A stretch of 58,161 bases of DNA from Gammaproteobacteria bacterium (GTDB lineage Bacteria; Pseudomonadota; Gammaproteobacteria; Eutrophobiales; Eutrophobiaceae). The stretch lies in the NCBI GenBank assembly GCA_024278135.1, contig JAJRTU010000113.1, forward strand, positions 1 through 58,161, given 5' to 3'. The translations under genes were made by a program, and so were the position numbers. The notes beneath the pieces were generated by a model. That model had not been told where the DNA came from, searched no databases, and saw only the letters and a list, made by a program, of their open reading frames with translations. This document shows, one piece after another, positions 9,843-20,000 of this stretch; within the stretch, counting starts at the first letter, position 1; each line of letters starts with the position of its first letter.

Positions 9843-10700
9843 TCAGTTTGAGTTTTCATCAGCTTGATAAGCAACATCCACCTGGTAATGAGTACGCATT
9901 TCCTGATAGGTTTTTTCTTTTAGCGCCATGAGTTGCTCATTTATAACATCGTCCAGTATCCGCGTCCTGATGTCTGCAAAATCGGGAACAGTTGACTTTG
10001 TGACATGTTCAATACGCAGCAGATGCGCACCGTATTCAGACCATACCGGTCCTTGCCATTGCTCCGTTTTCATGGTGAACAGATCCCGTGCAAATTCGAC
10101 CCCAAATATTTGTGCGACCCGTTGCTGACTTCGCTCCCTGTAATCGTATTGCAGTATAAAATTATCTCCCCTTTCCGGTGCACGCAATGGCGTCGGAGCA
10201 ACTGACAGCATTTCAAGTTGCTCTTTGGCATCATCGAATACGGAGGCACCACGTTTCTCTTTACTGAAATAAATATGCGTAAAGCTTCGCTTCTCCGGTA
10301 CGCGGTATTGTTCCCTGTGCAATTTGAAATATTCGAGCAGTACCGCCTCGTCAGGTCTTTGCAATTGTGACAGGTTGGCGGAGAGAAATTCCATTTTTTG
10401 TATCAGTCGTCGCCGCACGATAGTGTCATTTTCGTCCAGACCCAGTCGCTTCGCCTCTCTCAACAATACTTCCTGATGGATGAGTGATTCCACCAGTTCG
10501 TCCAGTACTGCGCTGTCAGGTGTACTGCCATTTTGTCTTGTCCATTGTTGGCGTAATTTATTGACCGCTTCCGCAGTAATTTGGATATCATTATCATCTT
10601 TGAGAAAAGCATCTTTTGAGGTCAGCCCGTAGAGAGAAAACAACAAGGCGCCAATAAACATAAAATGGACGAAAGGATCACCTAAGCACTTCCGGAACAT
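9843..10700 (-). CDS. Membrane-anchored PpiC-type peptidyl-prolyl isomerase
   Basis: The ATG at 10700 is chosen because GAGGAG stands about 8 bases upstream. The open frame to 10757 adds 19 unlikely residues. The 285-residue protein begins with one membrane segment (FVHFMFIGALLFSLYGL). A SurA/PrsA-like helical region follows, then a parvulin-like domain starting near KRSFTHIYFSKE with the closing YGAHLLRIE segment. Such proteins assist folding of exported proteins in the periplasm. It is the first gene of the HupE-DUF3604 group with a 2-base gap. Its job is probably to fold or stabilise the DUF3604 lipoproteins or the HupE ectodomain. The parvulin domain is divergent, so catalytic activity is not certain. 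Confidence 0.82.
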   Translation of the reverse strand: MFRKCLGDPFVHFMFIGALLFSLYGLTSKDAFLKDDNDIQITAEAVNKLRQQWTRQNGSTPDSAVLDELVESLIHQEVLLREAKRLGLDENDTIVRRRLIQKMEFLSANLSQLQRPDEAVLLEYFKLHREQYRVPEKRSFTHIYFSKEKRGASVFDDAKEQLEMLSVAPTPLRAPERGDNFILQYDYRERSQQRVAQIFGVEFARDLFTMKTEQWQGPVWSEYGAHLLRIEHVTKSTVPDFADIRTRILDDVINEQLMALKEKTYQEMRTHYQVDVAYQADENSN

Positions 10701-10820
10701 CGCTAACTGCTCCTCATCGGACTGACAATGGCATGACAGTTCCTGAGCATGCTGCACTCGCTGGAATCGCCGGGCATTCAGAACGCGCTTTCCCTGTATT
10801 TATCATTATTGACAGACGAT

Positions 10821-12332
10821 TCAATCCAGTTGATAACCGGCCTCAAAGTCACTGAAGCGCTGTTCCAGGTTCCACTGCCAGGTGGCTTTTTCACTGCTTG
10901 CCAGAAATTTTCCACATTGCCGATCCGGCGTATCCCTGTCTGGTGAAGATGAAGCGCACTGCCCGACAAGTTGACCGCTGCCAGTGGATACGAACAAACT
11001 GTTACCGGCAAGAAAACTGTAGGCCAACGCATTGCGGGAGTAATATTTCAGATCCGCATAACTTAAATTATATGTGTCTACGGCGCGCTGATATTCGCGA
11101 GTCAGATCAATACGCGATACGCCTTCATCGTCCGTGGAAAATGCCATGGGAACCTTGTATTTACGGTAGGCATTGAATGGGTGCTCATTATCCTTGATAC
11201 CCAGTATAACTGCATTACTGCTGAGGTTGATTTCCACCATGATGTCCTGCTTTGCCATGTGCTACATCAGTGTCCGGGCGTTTTTGTCGTAAAATATGTC
11301 GATGCCATGGCCGATACGTCGGGCTCCGGCTACTTCTATGGCTGCACGAATATGCCAGCCCAGATCTTCCGGCGGTACCAGACCCATGACAATTTCGCCG
11401 GCATGCAGGGTGATGCCACGTTTCGCGGAAGGGAAAAACTCCGCCAGTCCACCAATCATTTTCATCTGCCAGTGATAATCGCGCAAGGACACCGGATGGT
11501 CTTCCGGCGCGACAAAATTAAGACCAACGTAACGCGGGTCTTTTTCTATCAGCCTGAATGCCAGCAGAGTTTGCGCCAGCACCTGTTCTCGCGGAAATAC
11601 CCGTATCACCTGTGCCAGATAACGAACAGGAACATCACAACCTGAATCGGCCTGCGGGCTGTCACAGGCGAGTTGCTCACGCCATTGCTGTTCTATACGA
11701 TCAAGTCTAGCCATAGTGCCGTCAACCAGTTGTTCAATATCAGGATTCTTTGCCACGACAGACAAGGGCACAGTCAAGGCAAAATCTTTGTTCCCTGCTG
11801 CCAGGCGGCGTGCTTTTGCCATGCCGTAAGACTGCATCAATTCCAGGTAAACGATATTCTGCCTGGCGGCCCGGGTACTCACTTCTGCCAGCATCTGTCC
11901 CTCATGTCCCAGACTTGCTTCAAAAAAACGTCTGAAAGTTGAAAAGAACTGATCATGTCCCGAGACAGATCGCTGTGCATAGTTACGCACAGACAGGGCA
12001 TCAATGATGGGGTTGACGATGGCGCTGTTGTATTGAATATCACGCAAGGCCGGTTTATCGGCCTCAGCATTGCAGGGTGGTGGCGCTATCCTGTAAGTTT
12101 CGAGATCGATACATTTCCCGTCCTCTGCCGCCCAGGCGATAAAATTTTCCGCATATATCGCCCCATCCAGATGATTATGCAGATCCCCCCCCTTGGGGAA
12201 GCTGTAAAGAAAATGTCTCAACAATGGGGGGTCGTGGCGAATTTCATTAAAGTAGGCTTCAGTTTCCTTTTCTCCTGCCATAGCAATGAAAGGCAACAGC
12301 AAAGCAAAAAGGACAGCGGATAATAAGGTCAT
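10821..12332 (-). pseudogene. Exported adenosine deaminase (ADGF/ADA type) interrupted by an in-frame TAG
   Basis: Two open frames, 12332-11262 (356 aa) and 11258-10821 (145 aa), lie in the same frame. They are separated only by TAG (11264-11262) and one CAC codon. Joined, they give about 503 residues, the size of a secreted ADGF-like adenosine deaminase. The N-terminal part has a signal peptide (ending near AMA-GEK), the zinc motif HNHLDG and the catalytic HAGE. The C-terminal part carries STDDEG, which contributes the remaining metal-binding and catalytic acids. The first product alone therefore lacks essential residues. The enzyme would convert adenosine to inosine outside the cytoplasm, feeding the nucleoside hydrolase encoded next to it. 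A CAG-to-TAG change would explain the break. Other explanations are sequencing error, suppression, or reinitiation at the ATG 3 bases downstream. Confidence 0.85.
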
Positions 12333-12383
12333 AATATTAATCTTATTCTCATTAACAAGGATTCAATCCAGCCGGACAGGACC

Positions 12384-13442
12384 TCAGCCACTGCCGGTGA
12401 TCACCTGCACCAGCCTTTCCTCAAAGACCGGCAAATTTTTCCATCCCGTCGCACAGTGAACAATACGCCCGTTTTCTTCGTCAATAACAGTGTAAGCATC
12501 ATCGGTAACGCGCAAAGGCAGATCTTCCATTACCAGTAAATCCTGTGCATGAGCCATGTACACCGCCACCGTATCGAACAAAGTTGAACTCATTCTGGTC
12601 AGATCGGGTTTGGGAACCAGCCAGCTTGCCCTGGGTAACCATAGTGTATAGTTTTCAATGAGTGTCTTCATCCAGGTATCTTCGCTGCGATATACTTTCT
12701 GATAATTCTCTCCTTGCAGCCGCACCAGTCCACAGCTGTCAAGTGGCGTGATGGAACAATCCCAGGGCGCTGCAAATACGGCCTGCAGGGCCAAGGGATC
12801 CATTTTTACATTCCATTCCACTGCCTGCTTCGACTCACCATCATAACCGATACGCACAGAACCCTGCATACCGACAAAACGGGCATTTTCCGCAATCGAA
12901 GGATCACGCCGTAATGCCTCGGCAATGTTCGTCACGGGACCGATGCAGAGTAAAGTGACAGGTTCGGGAGATTGCTTAATCGACTCTATCATTGCCTGTA
13001 CACCATCCTGATAGACCGTGCCCGGATAGTCTTCCAGACGATAGTCACCCAACCATTCACTTTGGTTGCCGGGATTATCTGCTGGATCCAGTCCGATACC
13101 GATGGGAATATCAGTATGACCGAGAGTTTGTAATAATTTTGCCAGCAATCGTGAGCGATACCTGGTATTGCCGAAATCAGTCGTAATCAGCTTTACATCT
13201 ATCTCAGTTGAACGCAGTAACATCATCAATGCCCAGGTATCATCAAGATCATCGCCAATATCGGTATCCAGAATAAGCGGGATTGTGTTTTCCTGAGGTA
13301 TCTCCGGGGAGATGGCCGATTTTTCGGCGGCATCACTGACACGAAACAGGCCAGGCAGCGTCGAGAAAAGGGCCAGCGCACACTTATTGAAATATCTTCT
13401 GGTGAAAATCACGGATACTCTACCCTGTTCCAAAAAGATCAA
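12384..13442 (-). CDS. Exported inosine/uridine-preferring nucleoside hydrolase
   Basis: 352 residues. The family signature DTDIGDDLDD near residue 60 binds the catalytic calcium, and the C-terminal LFDTVAVYMA segment provides the last part of the active site. The N-terminus contains TRRYFNK before a hydrophobic stretch, a good twin-arginine signal, so the folded enzyme is probably exported. A GTG at 13412 would place that motif right at the N-terminus and is an alternative start. The enzyme hydrolyses ribonucleosides to base and ribose. It sits upstream of the adenosine deaminase gene with a gap of 51 bases. Together they form an exported adenosine-to-inosine-to-hypoxanthine route complementing the cytoplasmic deo genes at 29-35 kb. 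Confidence 0.87.
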   Translation of the reverse strand: MIFLEQGRVSVIFTRRYFNKCALALFSTLPGLFRVSDAAEKSAISPEIPQENTIPLILDTDIGDDLDDTWALMMLLRSTEIDVKLITTDFGNTRYRSRLLAKLLQTLGHTDIPIGIGLDPADNPGNQSEWLGDYRLEDYPGTVYQDGVQAMIESIKQSPEPVTLLCIGPVTNIAEALRRDPSIAENARFVGMQGSVRIGYDGESKQAVEWNVKMDPLALQAVFAAPWDCSITPLDSCGLVRLQGENYQKVYRSEDTWMKTLIENYTLWLPRASWLVPKPDLTRMSSTLFDTVAVYMAHAQDLLVMEDLPLRVTDDAYTVIDEENGRIVHCATGWKNLPVFEERLVQVITGSG

Positions 13443-13715
13443 TTTTAATATAAAACGAGTTCAAAGATATGCAATTTCATTTTTAATATACCCCGTTCCC
13501 GGGAATATTTCACAAAACTGAAATCCATCTGAATATGACTATCAGCTTCGAAGGCCTTGTGGATATTGAAAGTAAAGTGACAAGCGTAAGCTGAACCGAG
13601 TATCACTATTCAGCGCAGTCTTGTTTTGAAGCAAAAACAGTCTCAGATCAGCAACTCACTGCGGCCGGAACCTGTTTCAGATTCCCCTGCCTGTTATTTT
13701 CCTGCGGCATTCGTT

Positions 13716-16208
13716 TCAGTACATTTCCTTCGTGGATTTCGTATTGCAATCATTGTTCACTGAACTTTGGAGCAGTTCATCAAACGGTAATGGTTTACCT
13801 ATACCATAGCCCTGAGCATAATTAACCCCGATCTCTTTCAGCATACCCTTTATGACATCATCTTCGACAAATTCGGCAATGGTCTGCATCCCCATTACCT
13901 GGCCAATCTCGTTAATTGATTTCACCATGGCACGATCAATGGGATCTTCAACGATGTCCTTGACAAATATCCCGTCGATCTTCAGATAATCCACCGGCAG
14001 ATTTTTCAGATACCCAAACGACGAAAGACCACTGCCGAAGTCATCCAGTGCAAACCGACAGCCCAGTTCCTTCAAGGTGATAATGAATTTGATTGCAGTA
14101 CCCAGGTTCGATATTGCCGCGGTTTCGGTAATTTCAAAACATACTTTCTCGCCAATAATTCCGGATGCCTCCAGTTTTGAACGAATAAAGTCCAGAAAGG
14201 CCAGATTGGCCAATGACTGCCCGGAGAGATTGATGGAGATAAAACAAATCTGCTTTTGAAACTCCGGGTTCTCCGCCAGCAAGGTAAAGGCCTTTTCAAT
14301 GACCCAGCGATCGAGTCGTTCTATAAGATTATAGCGCTCGGCGGCGGGCAAAAAGGCCCCCGGCGGAATAATCTCTCCTTGCTCATCCTCCATTCTGATG
14401 AGCAATTCGTAATGTTTATCGTCACGCTTGTCAAGCGGTTCAATGACTTGTGCATACAGACAAAAACGATCGTCTTCAAGGGCTTGATGAATGCGGGATA
14501 CCCATTGCATCTCACCGTGACGCCGAGTCAGTGCTTCATCTTCAGGGTGATAGACATGAATGCGATTACGCCCCAGGTCCTTGGCCATGTAACAGGCAGC
14601 ATCGGCCTGCTTCAACAACTCTGTCAAGCTGGGAATACTCTCGGTGATGGCCACCAGACCAATACTTACACCCACCCTGAAAGACTGTCCTTGCCAGGAA
14701 AATTGATAGTCCTGTACAACCGTTTGCAATGACGTTGCAACACGTTGGGCATGCTCCAGCGTACAGTGCTCCATCAATACGCCGAATTCATCCCCCCCCA
14801 GACGGGCCAGAGTATCGCGTTGTCTTACTACAGCCTGCAGTACCGATCCCAGTTGGCGCAGCATTTCATCCCCCGCCATATGACCACAGGTATCATTCAC
14901 CACCTTGAACTGATCCAGATCAAGAAAGCAGAGTGCATGATCTGTATTGTCCCGTTTTATCGTGGCAAGCAACCTCTCAGCCCGACGCTCAAACTCTCGA
15001 CGATTGATCAAGCCGGTCAGGGCATCATGGGAAACCTGATAGCTGAGCTGTTTCTCCGCCAGCTTGCGCTCTGTGATATCAATAGTAATACCCAACAAGC
15101 GATCCACCTTGCCATCGGTACCATTGATAGGGACAAAGTTAGCACGGAATTCGAGTCCCTCTGTGCTGCGAAACTCGAAATCCGCAAACTCACCTGACAA
15201 TGCGGAGTCCATCAGTCTGGAAACACTCTCCCGATCGTCGTCACAGACAAAGCTCAGATAAGCAAGACCGAGAATGGCGGATTCATCCTCTGCTTTAAGT
15301 ATCTGCAAGCCGGTACGATTCATCGATATAAACCTGCCTTTTGAGTCAATCTGATGAATGCAGTAGGGTGAGGATTCGACCAGAGTACGATATTTTTCTT
15401 CACTCTCCCGTAAGGCTTTTTCTGATTTCCTGCGTTCAGTAATATCACGACCAATAAAAACTATGCAGGCTGTATCACCAAAATGAATAATGCTGGACGA
15501 AACATCGACAAGAATAAGATCGCCGTTTTTCACTCGAAATTCTATTTCAAAATTACTGACCGCTCCATCTTTTTCCAGCAAGGCACGTAACTCATCCCGC
15601 TGATTGATGTCAGAGTACACATCTATTTCTGCAATGGATTTTCCAATCAGATCTTCCCGATGATAGCCGGTAACTGTTTCAAAATGGTGGTTGATATCAA
15701 GTATTCGGCCCTCTTTCAAAGTGCTGATCCATATGGCATCCCTGACCTCGTTAAATACACTGGTGAATTTTTCCTCAGACTTATGCATCGACATTTCCAG
15801 TTCGTTAATATGCTGTCTGTTATATTCATGGAGTGCGCTGTGTACCGCGCTCAATAAATTATCCGGCTTGCCAGCCTTCTCTACATAGGCAAAGGCGCCG
15901 AGGTTCAGAGCGTCTTTAGCACTTTCATAGGTGCCATAGCCGGTATGAATGACGATCTGGATCTTGTTGTCCTGGGCCTGCAGTTTTTCCAGCAGTTCAA
16001 TCCCGCTGCCGTTGGTAAGACGCAGATCGATCACCGCCACCTTGAATTGTTTTTCATGAACCTGTTGCATCACCTCCGAAATAGTCGCACAGGCGATGAC
16101 TGAGAAACCCTCATATTCCAGAATATCCTGCAAGGTCTGTAACTGTGAGCAATCATCGTCGACCAGCAACAAATTCGAAATCCGATCATGTTCATAGACA
16201 GACTGCAT
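13716..16208 (-). CDS. Response regulator REC-PAS-PAS-GGDEF-EAL
   Basis: 830 residues. The receiver domain (about 10-125) has acidic pocket DDD, phospho-acceptor in AVIDLRL, and lysine in YVEKAG. Two PAS domains follow (about 145-265 and 270-390). The GGDEF domain has an intact RLGGDEF. The EAL domain begins ELLIR, keeping the ExLxR pattern, and has EITET, DDFGSG, LKIDG and AQGYGIGKP. Both the diguanylate cyclase and the phosphodiesterase sites look complete, so the protein may be bifunctional, with c-di-GMP turnover set by phosphorylation and PAS ligands. It is last in the five-gene signalling group, 6 bases after the double-receiver gene, and is a likely output of the kinases encoded upstream. 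The 273 bases after its stop hold no recognisable gene. Confidence 0.92.
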   Translation of the reverse strand: MQSVYEHDRISNLLLVDDDCSQLQTLQDILEYEGFSVIACATISEVMQQVHEKQFKVAVIDLRLTNGSGIELLEKLQAQDNKIQIVIHTGYGTYESAKDALNLGAFAYVEKAGKPDNLLSAVHSALHEYNRQHINELEMSMHKSEEKFTSVFNEVRDAIWISTLKEGRILDINHHFETVTGYHREDLIGKSIAEIDVYSDINQRDELRALLEKDGAVSNFEIEFRVKNGDLILVDVSSSIIHFGDTACIVFIGRDITERRKSEKALRESEEKYRTLVESSPYCIHQIDSKGRFISMNRTGLQILKAEDESAILGLAYLSFVCDDDRESVSRLMDSALSGEFADFEFRSTEGLEFRANFVPINGTDGKVDRLLGITIDITERKLAEKQLSYQVSHDALTGLINRREFERRAERLLATIKRDNTDHALCFLDLDQFKVVNDTCGHMAGDEMLRQLGSVLQAVVRQRDTLARLGGDEFGVLMEHCTLEHAQRVATSLQTVVQDYQFSWQGQSFRVGVSIGLVAITESIPSLTELLKQADAACYMAKDLGRNRIHVYHPEDEALTRRHGEMQWVSRIHQALEDDRFCLYAQVIEPLDKRDDKHYELLIRMEDEQGEIIPPGAFLPAAERYNLIERLDRWVIEKAFTLLAENPEFQKQICFISINLSGQSLANLAFLDFIRSKLEASGIIGEKVCFEITETAAISNLGTAIKFIITLKELGCRFALDDFGSGLSSFGYLKNLPVDYLKIDGIFVKDIVEDPIDRAMVKSINEIGQVMGMQTIAEFVEDDVIKGMLKEIGVNYAQGYGIGKPLPFDELLQSSVNNDCNTKSTKEMY

Positions 16209-16214
16209 TTCAGG

Positions 16215-17000
16215 TCAATCCTGCGAAGTGGGCTTTCGGATATGATTCGAGACTCGCTGACGACTCAGCTTTTGCAGCATTTCCAGGATATAATCCATGT
16301 CCAGCGGTTTCCTGACTATTGTGTAGGCGGTTCGTTTTACCGCCTCTCTGGCAATTTTGGCGAACTCCCCTTCCATGCCGCTGATCATGATGGCAATAGA
16401 GCGGGGGCTTTTCTTTTTAATCGCAAGATAGAGATCCAGTCCGTTCATGGCTGATAATTCAACATCGATAAAAACCAGATCGTAGTGTATCTGCTCCGCC
16501 AGTTCGAGGGCATCATACGGTGACGCCACCAACGTCACCTTGTAGCCTTCATTTTTCAGGTTTGTTTGCAGAGATTCCGTCGTCTGTTCATCATCTGTCA
16601 CAATCAGGATGCCGGTATCTTTGGCTTCATCAATCAGCCTGATCACTTTTTCTATATTCAGCGGTTTGGGCAAAAAGGCGATGGCACCTTCGTTCAGGGC
16701 CCCCTCCTTCAACTCTTCAATACTGCAGGCACTCATCATAATGACTCTGACCCCTTCATGATGACGGCGTATGTGTAGGAAGGCCTCAATACCATCCATA
16801 CCCGGCATACGGACATCCATGAGGATGACATCGAATTTCTGTGATTCACACAGGGCCACCGCTTCTTCACCGGAGGCCGCCGTGTCAACTTCATAGGATT
16901 CATCACGCAGAATATCGGCCAGGGTGAGACGCATGTTTATCTCATCATCAACAATGAGGATGCGGTGTGCTTTACTTGTATGAATGTCAAATGACACCAA
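16215..17000 (-). CDS. Tandem receiver protein (REC-REC) without output domain
   Basis: 261 residues made of two receiver domains and little else. The first (about 10-125) has VDDE, phospho-acceptor in VILMDVRMPG and FLPKPL. The second (about 130-250) has TDDE, phospho-acceptor in LVFIDVEL and VRKPLD. Both acceptor aspartates and switch lysines are present. With no DNA-binding or enzymatic output it is probably a phosphate shuttle or sink, or a binding partner. It lies between the multi-PAS kinase (14-base gap) and the REC-PAS-PAS-GGDEF-EAL protein (6-base gap). It could relay phosphate from the kinase, which has no receiver of its own, to c-di-GMP enzymes through an HPt. That wiring is inference. 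Confidence 0.9.
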   Translation of the reverse strand: MVSFDIHTSKAHRILIVDDEINMRLTLADILRDESYEVDTAASGEEAVALCESQKFDVILMDVRMPGMDGIEAFLHIRRHHEGVRVIMMSACSIEELKEGALNEGAIAFLPKPLNIEKVIRLIDEAKDTGILIVTDDEQTTESLQTNLKNEGYKVTLVASPYDALELAEQIHYDLVFIDVELSAMNGLDLYLAIKKKSPRSIAIMISGMEGEFAKIAREAVKRTAYTIVRKPLDMDYILEMLQKLSRQRVSNHIRKPTSQD

Positions 17001-17014
17001 ATATTTCCCTATAC

Positions 17015-20000
17015 TTATGTGCTGCTTGAATTTGTGCGCTGAGGTAGTTTAATCCGAAACATGGCGCCCCGTCCATCTTGTTCAACATATTCCAGTGTTC
17101 CTCCATTTTTTTCAATTATCTGCCTGCTGATCGTCAGACCAAGCCCGGTACCCTTGGCCTTGGTCGTGAACAGAGGTTCAAACAATCGGGTCTGCTGTTC
17201 AGCATCGATACCCGCGCCGGTATCCTGCACCGTAATAATATCCATACCATCGGCACGCTGCCCCCGGATAAAAATATCACCCTCAGCTTCAATAGATTGC
17301 AAAGCATTAACAAGCAGGTTGTCCAGCACCTGACGCAGTTGTGCGGGATCAACATTGACTACAAAAGGCTCTTCTTCAAATTGCAGATGACAGCGGATGG
17401 TATCGGCGGGCTTTACCCGTTCTATTCCCTCGGCCACCACGCTGCCCAGATTAACTTTCTGTTTGACCGGTTCTTTCGCACGCGTCATCTCCAGCAGATT
17501 GCTGATAATCCGGTCAGACACATCAATTTCCTGATCAATAATATCCAGATATTTGGCTATTTTCGGATTATCTCCAATCAGGCGTCGATTCATGTAATAG
17601 GCGGCATTACGTACAGCGCCGAGCGGATTTCGCAATTCGTGGGCGATGCTGGCGGCCACCTGACCTACCGCAGCCAGCCGTGTCTGAGTGACCAGTTTCT
17701 CTTTGAGCCTGTCCAGCTCCTTTTGCACCTGCTCTGTTTCTCCGCGCTTTTGCTCCACCAGTTGCTGATGCGCAATATTGACCTGTCGCTCGGCCTCGAA
17801 GCGCTGCAGTTCCGCTGCGGTTCGAATGGCAAACAACTGCAGAATGGCCATCATCGCTTCCGTCTGTTCTATTTCACCGGAATCCAGCACCACCAGCAGG
17901 CCGATGGATTCACCGTCCGGATTTCTCAGCGGAGAAGCCGCATAGCTGTCAACACCCATTTTCACCAGCAGCAGATCATCTGGAAATTTCGCCTGTACAT
18001 CTCTCGGATGGATGCAGGGCCCGCCGCTGATAATATTTTTACAGGGAGTCCCTTCAAGATCATAGGAAAAATTGTCGACATTCTCCCCCCGGGCCGAAAC
18101 TGCAATAGTCTGAATACGTGATTTGTCTTCACCCGCCAACAAACCGATGAAGGCATACTCCACATCAAAACCGATGGCAACATGCCGGACCAGCGATTGC
18201 AGAAACTCCTCACCGGTTTCCCCCATGACACCTTCCGCGACGTAGCGCATCAGTTTTTCCAGACGCTTGTGTTCGGTGATGTCCTGCAGGGTGCCGCCAA
18301 ACCGAACGACATTGTTTTTTTCATCTCGATAGACCTGGCCAATTGACTTCATTACCCATTCCCTGCCCGAATCATTGATAATTCTTACCACGACACTGTA
18401 AGGCTTGTCACCGTTTTCCATTGCCTCATTGAACGCATTCTGCCACCTCTCCACATCATCCGGATGCACCATCCGGATAAATGCATCAAAGCCGGGACTG
18501 AAACTGTACGGATCCTTGTCGAACAGTCGGTAAGCCTCTTCCGACCACTCCAGCTTCTGTGAAATGAGACTCATTTCCCAACTGCCCAGCCGGGCAATCT
18601 TCTGTGATTCAATCAGCTGTGATTCTCTTTTTGCAACGGTCTTTTCCGCCTGTTTACGTTCGGTGATGTCATTAACCACGCCCCAGGAACGTGTCAATTT
18701 TCCATTCTCGACAGTGCCGATCTCTGTATTTAAAAAGTATTTCTCAGTGCCGTCAGACAATATTTCACATGACTCCGTTGCTTTCAGTACATAGTTATTG
18801 GCGACATAGGCTTCGATCATTTCCAGTAATGCCGGTGTTTTCTTCTTTAATGCGACAGAGTGAGTCCCGATAACATCCTCCGCTTGACGGTATCCATACA
18901 TCCTCGCATATTGATCATTGCACTCACCCACTGTGGCTCTTTTTGTCAGCAATTCAACCTGCTCATCCACTGGCAGATCAATGGGGACACCGGGTTCAAT
19001 TTTGTACCAGCGTATGCCCTGAAAACTGTTCTCCACCAGAGAACGATAAAGATTCTCGCTTTCCCGCAGGGCATCCTCCATCTGTTTTCGTTCAGTAATA
19101 TCATTGATTAATGCCACCATGCACTCTTCACCGTCGACTTCAACCAGAGAAGCGGATATAAAAACCGGAAAAATTTTTCCATCCATACTCCGCAATCTGG
19201 TTTCAAAGTTTGCGACCTGTCCGTTTTCCCTGAGTTTTTTTATCAGTGTCATTCTGTCCTTCAGATTCACCCAGAAATCCATTGTCGTCATGCTGGAGAC
19301 ATCCTTCATCGGCAGATTGACAAGTTTTGCCAGCCCCGGATTGACATAGACCAACTGGCCATCCCGCAGACGGCTGATACCTACACCCTGAAGGGTGGCA
19401 TCAAATATCTTTGACAGCTTTTCCTCGCTTTCCCTCAGCTCCTTTTCCGCCCATTTTCGCTCGGTGATATCCCGCCATACACAATGGAGTATTTTTTTTC
19501 CCCGAACCGGAACGGCGGTCAGCAGTACTTCCGCCGGAAAGATTTCACCGTTTTTTCGTAAATGCATCCATTCAAAACGGTGACTGCCCTGTTCCAGGGC
19601 AATCGACATCATTTCATCCGCTTTTTCCAACGAACTTCTTCCGTCAACCTGTTTTGGCGGAGATAACTGATATGGCTGACAATTCAGAAATTCGTTCTTG
19701 CTTGCATAACACAGCATCTCGACAGCGGCCTGATTACAGTCTACGAACTTTCCGTCGTCAATAATGAGAATCGCATCGGCCGATTTCTCAAAAAGCACTC
19801 TGTACTTTTCCTCGCTTTCGCCCAGGGCCTGCTCCGCCCGTTTACGCTCGGTGGTGTCATTCACGACACCCCATGTTTGAATCAGTTTGCCGTTCTCAAC
19901 CGTGCCGCGTGCGGTGTTCAGAAAATATTTGACTGAACCATCAGAAAGAACTTCGCGTGACTCCGTGTCCTCCAGCATGTAACCACCCTTCACAAAGGAT

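Noticed and set aside
10821..11258. Independent 145-residue protein starting MAKQDIM.
   Set aside because: It continues the adenosine deaminase frame after a single stop codon and carries that enzyme's STDDEG motif, so it is the C-terminal part of the broken gene.
13620..13650. Hairpin TGTTTT-TGCTTC-AAAACA after the last signalling gene as a terminator.
   Set aside because: The stem is almost entirely A+T pairs and no T-run follows, so it is too weak to call.
15000..16208. Degenerate EAL motif (ELL) in the REC-PAS-PAS-GGDEF-EAL protein as a sign of an inactive phosphodiesterase.
   Set aside because: The catalytic pattern is ExLxR and ELLIR satisfies it. The other metal and base residues (EITET, DDFGSG, LKIDG) are present.
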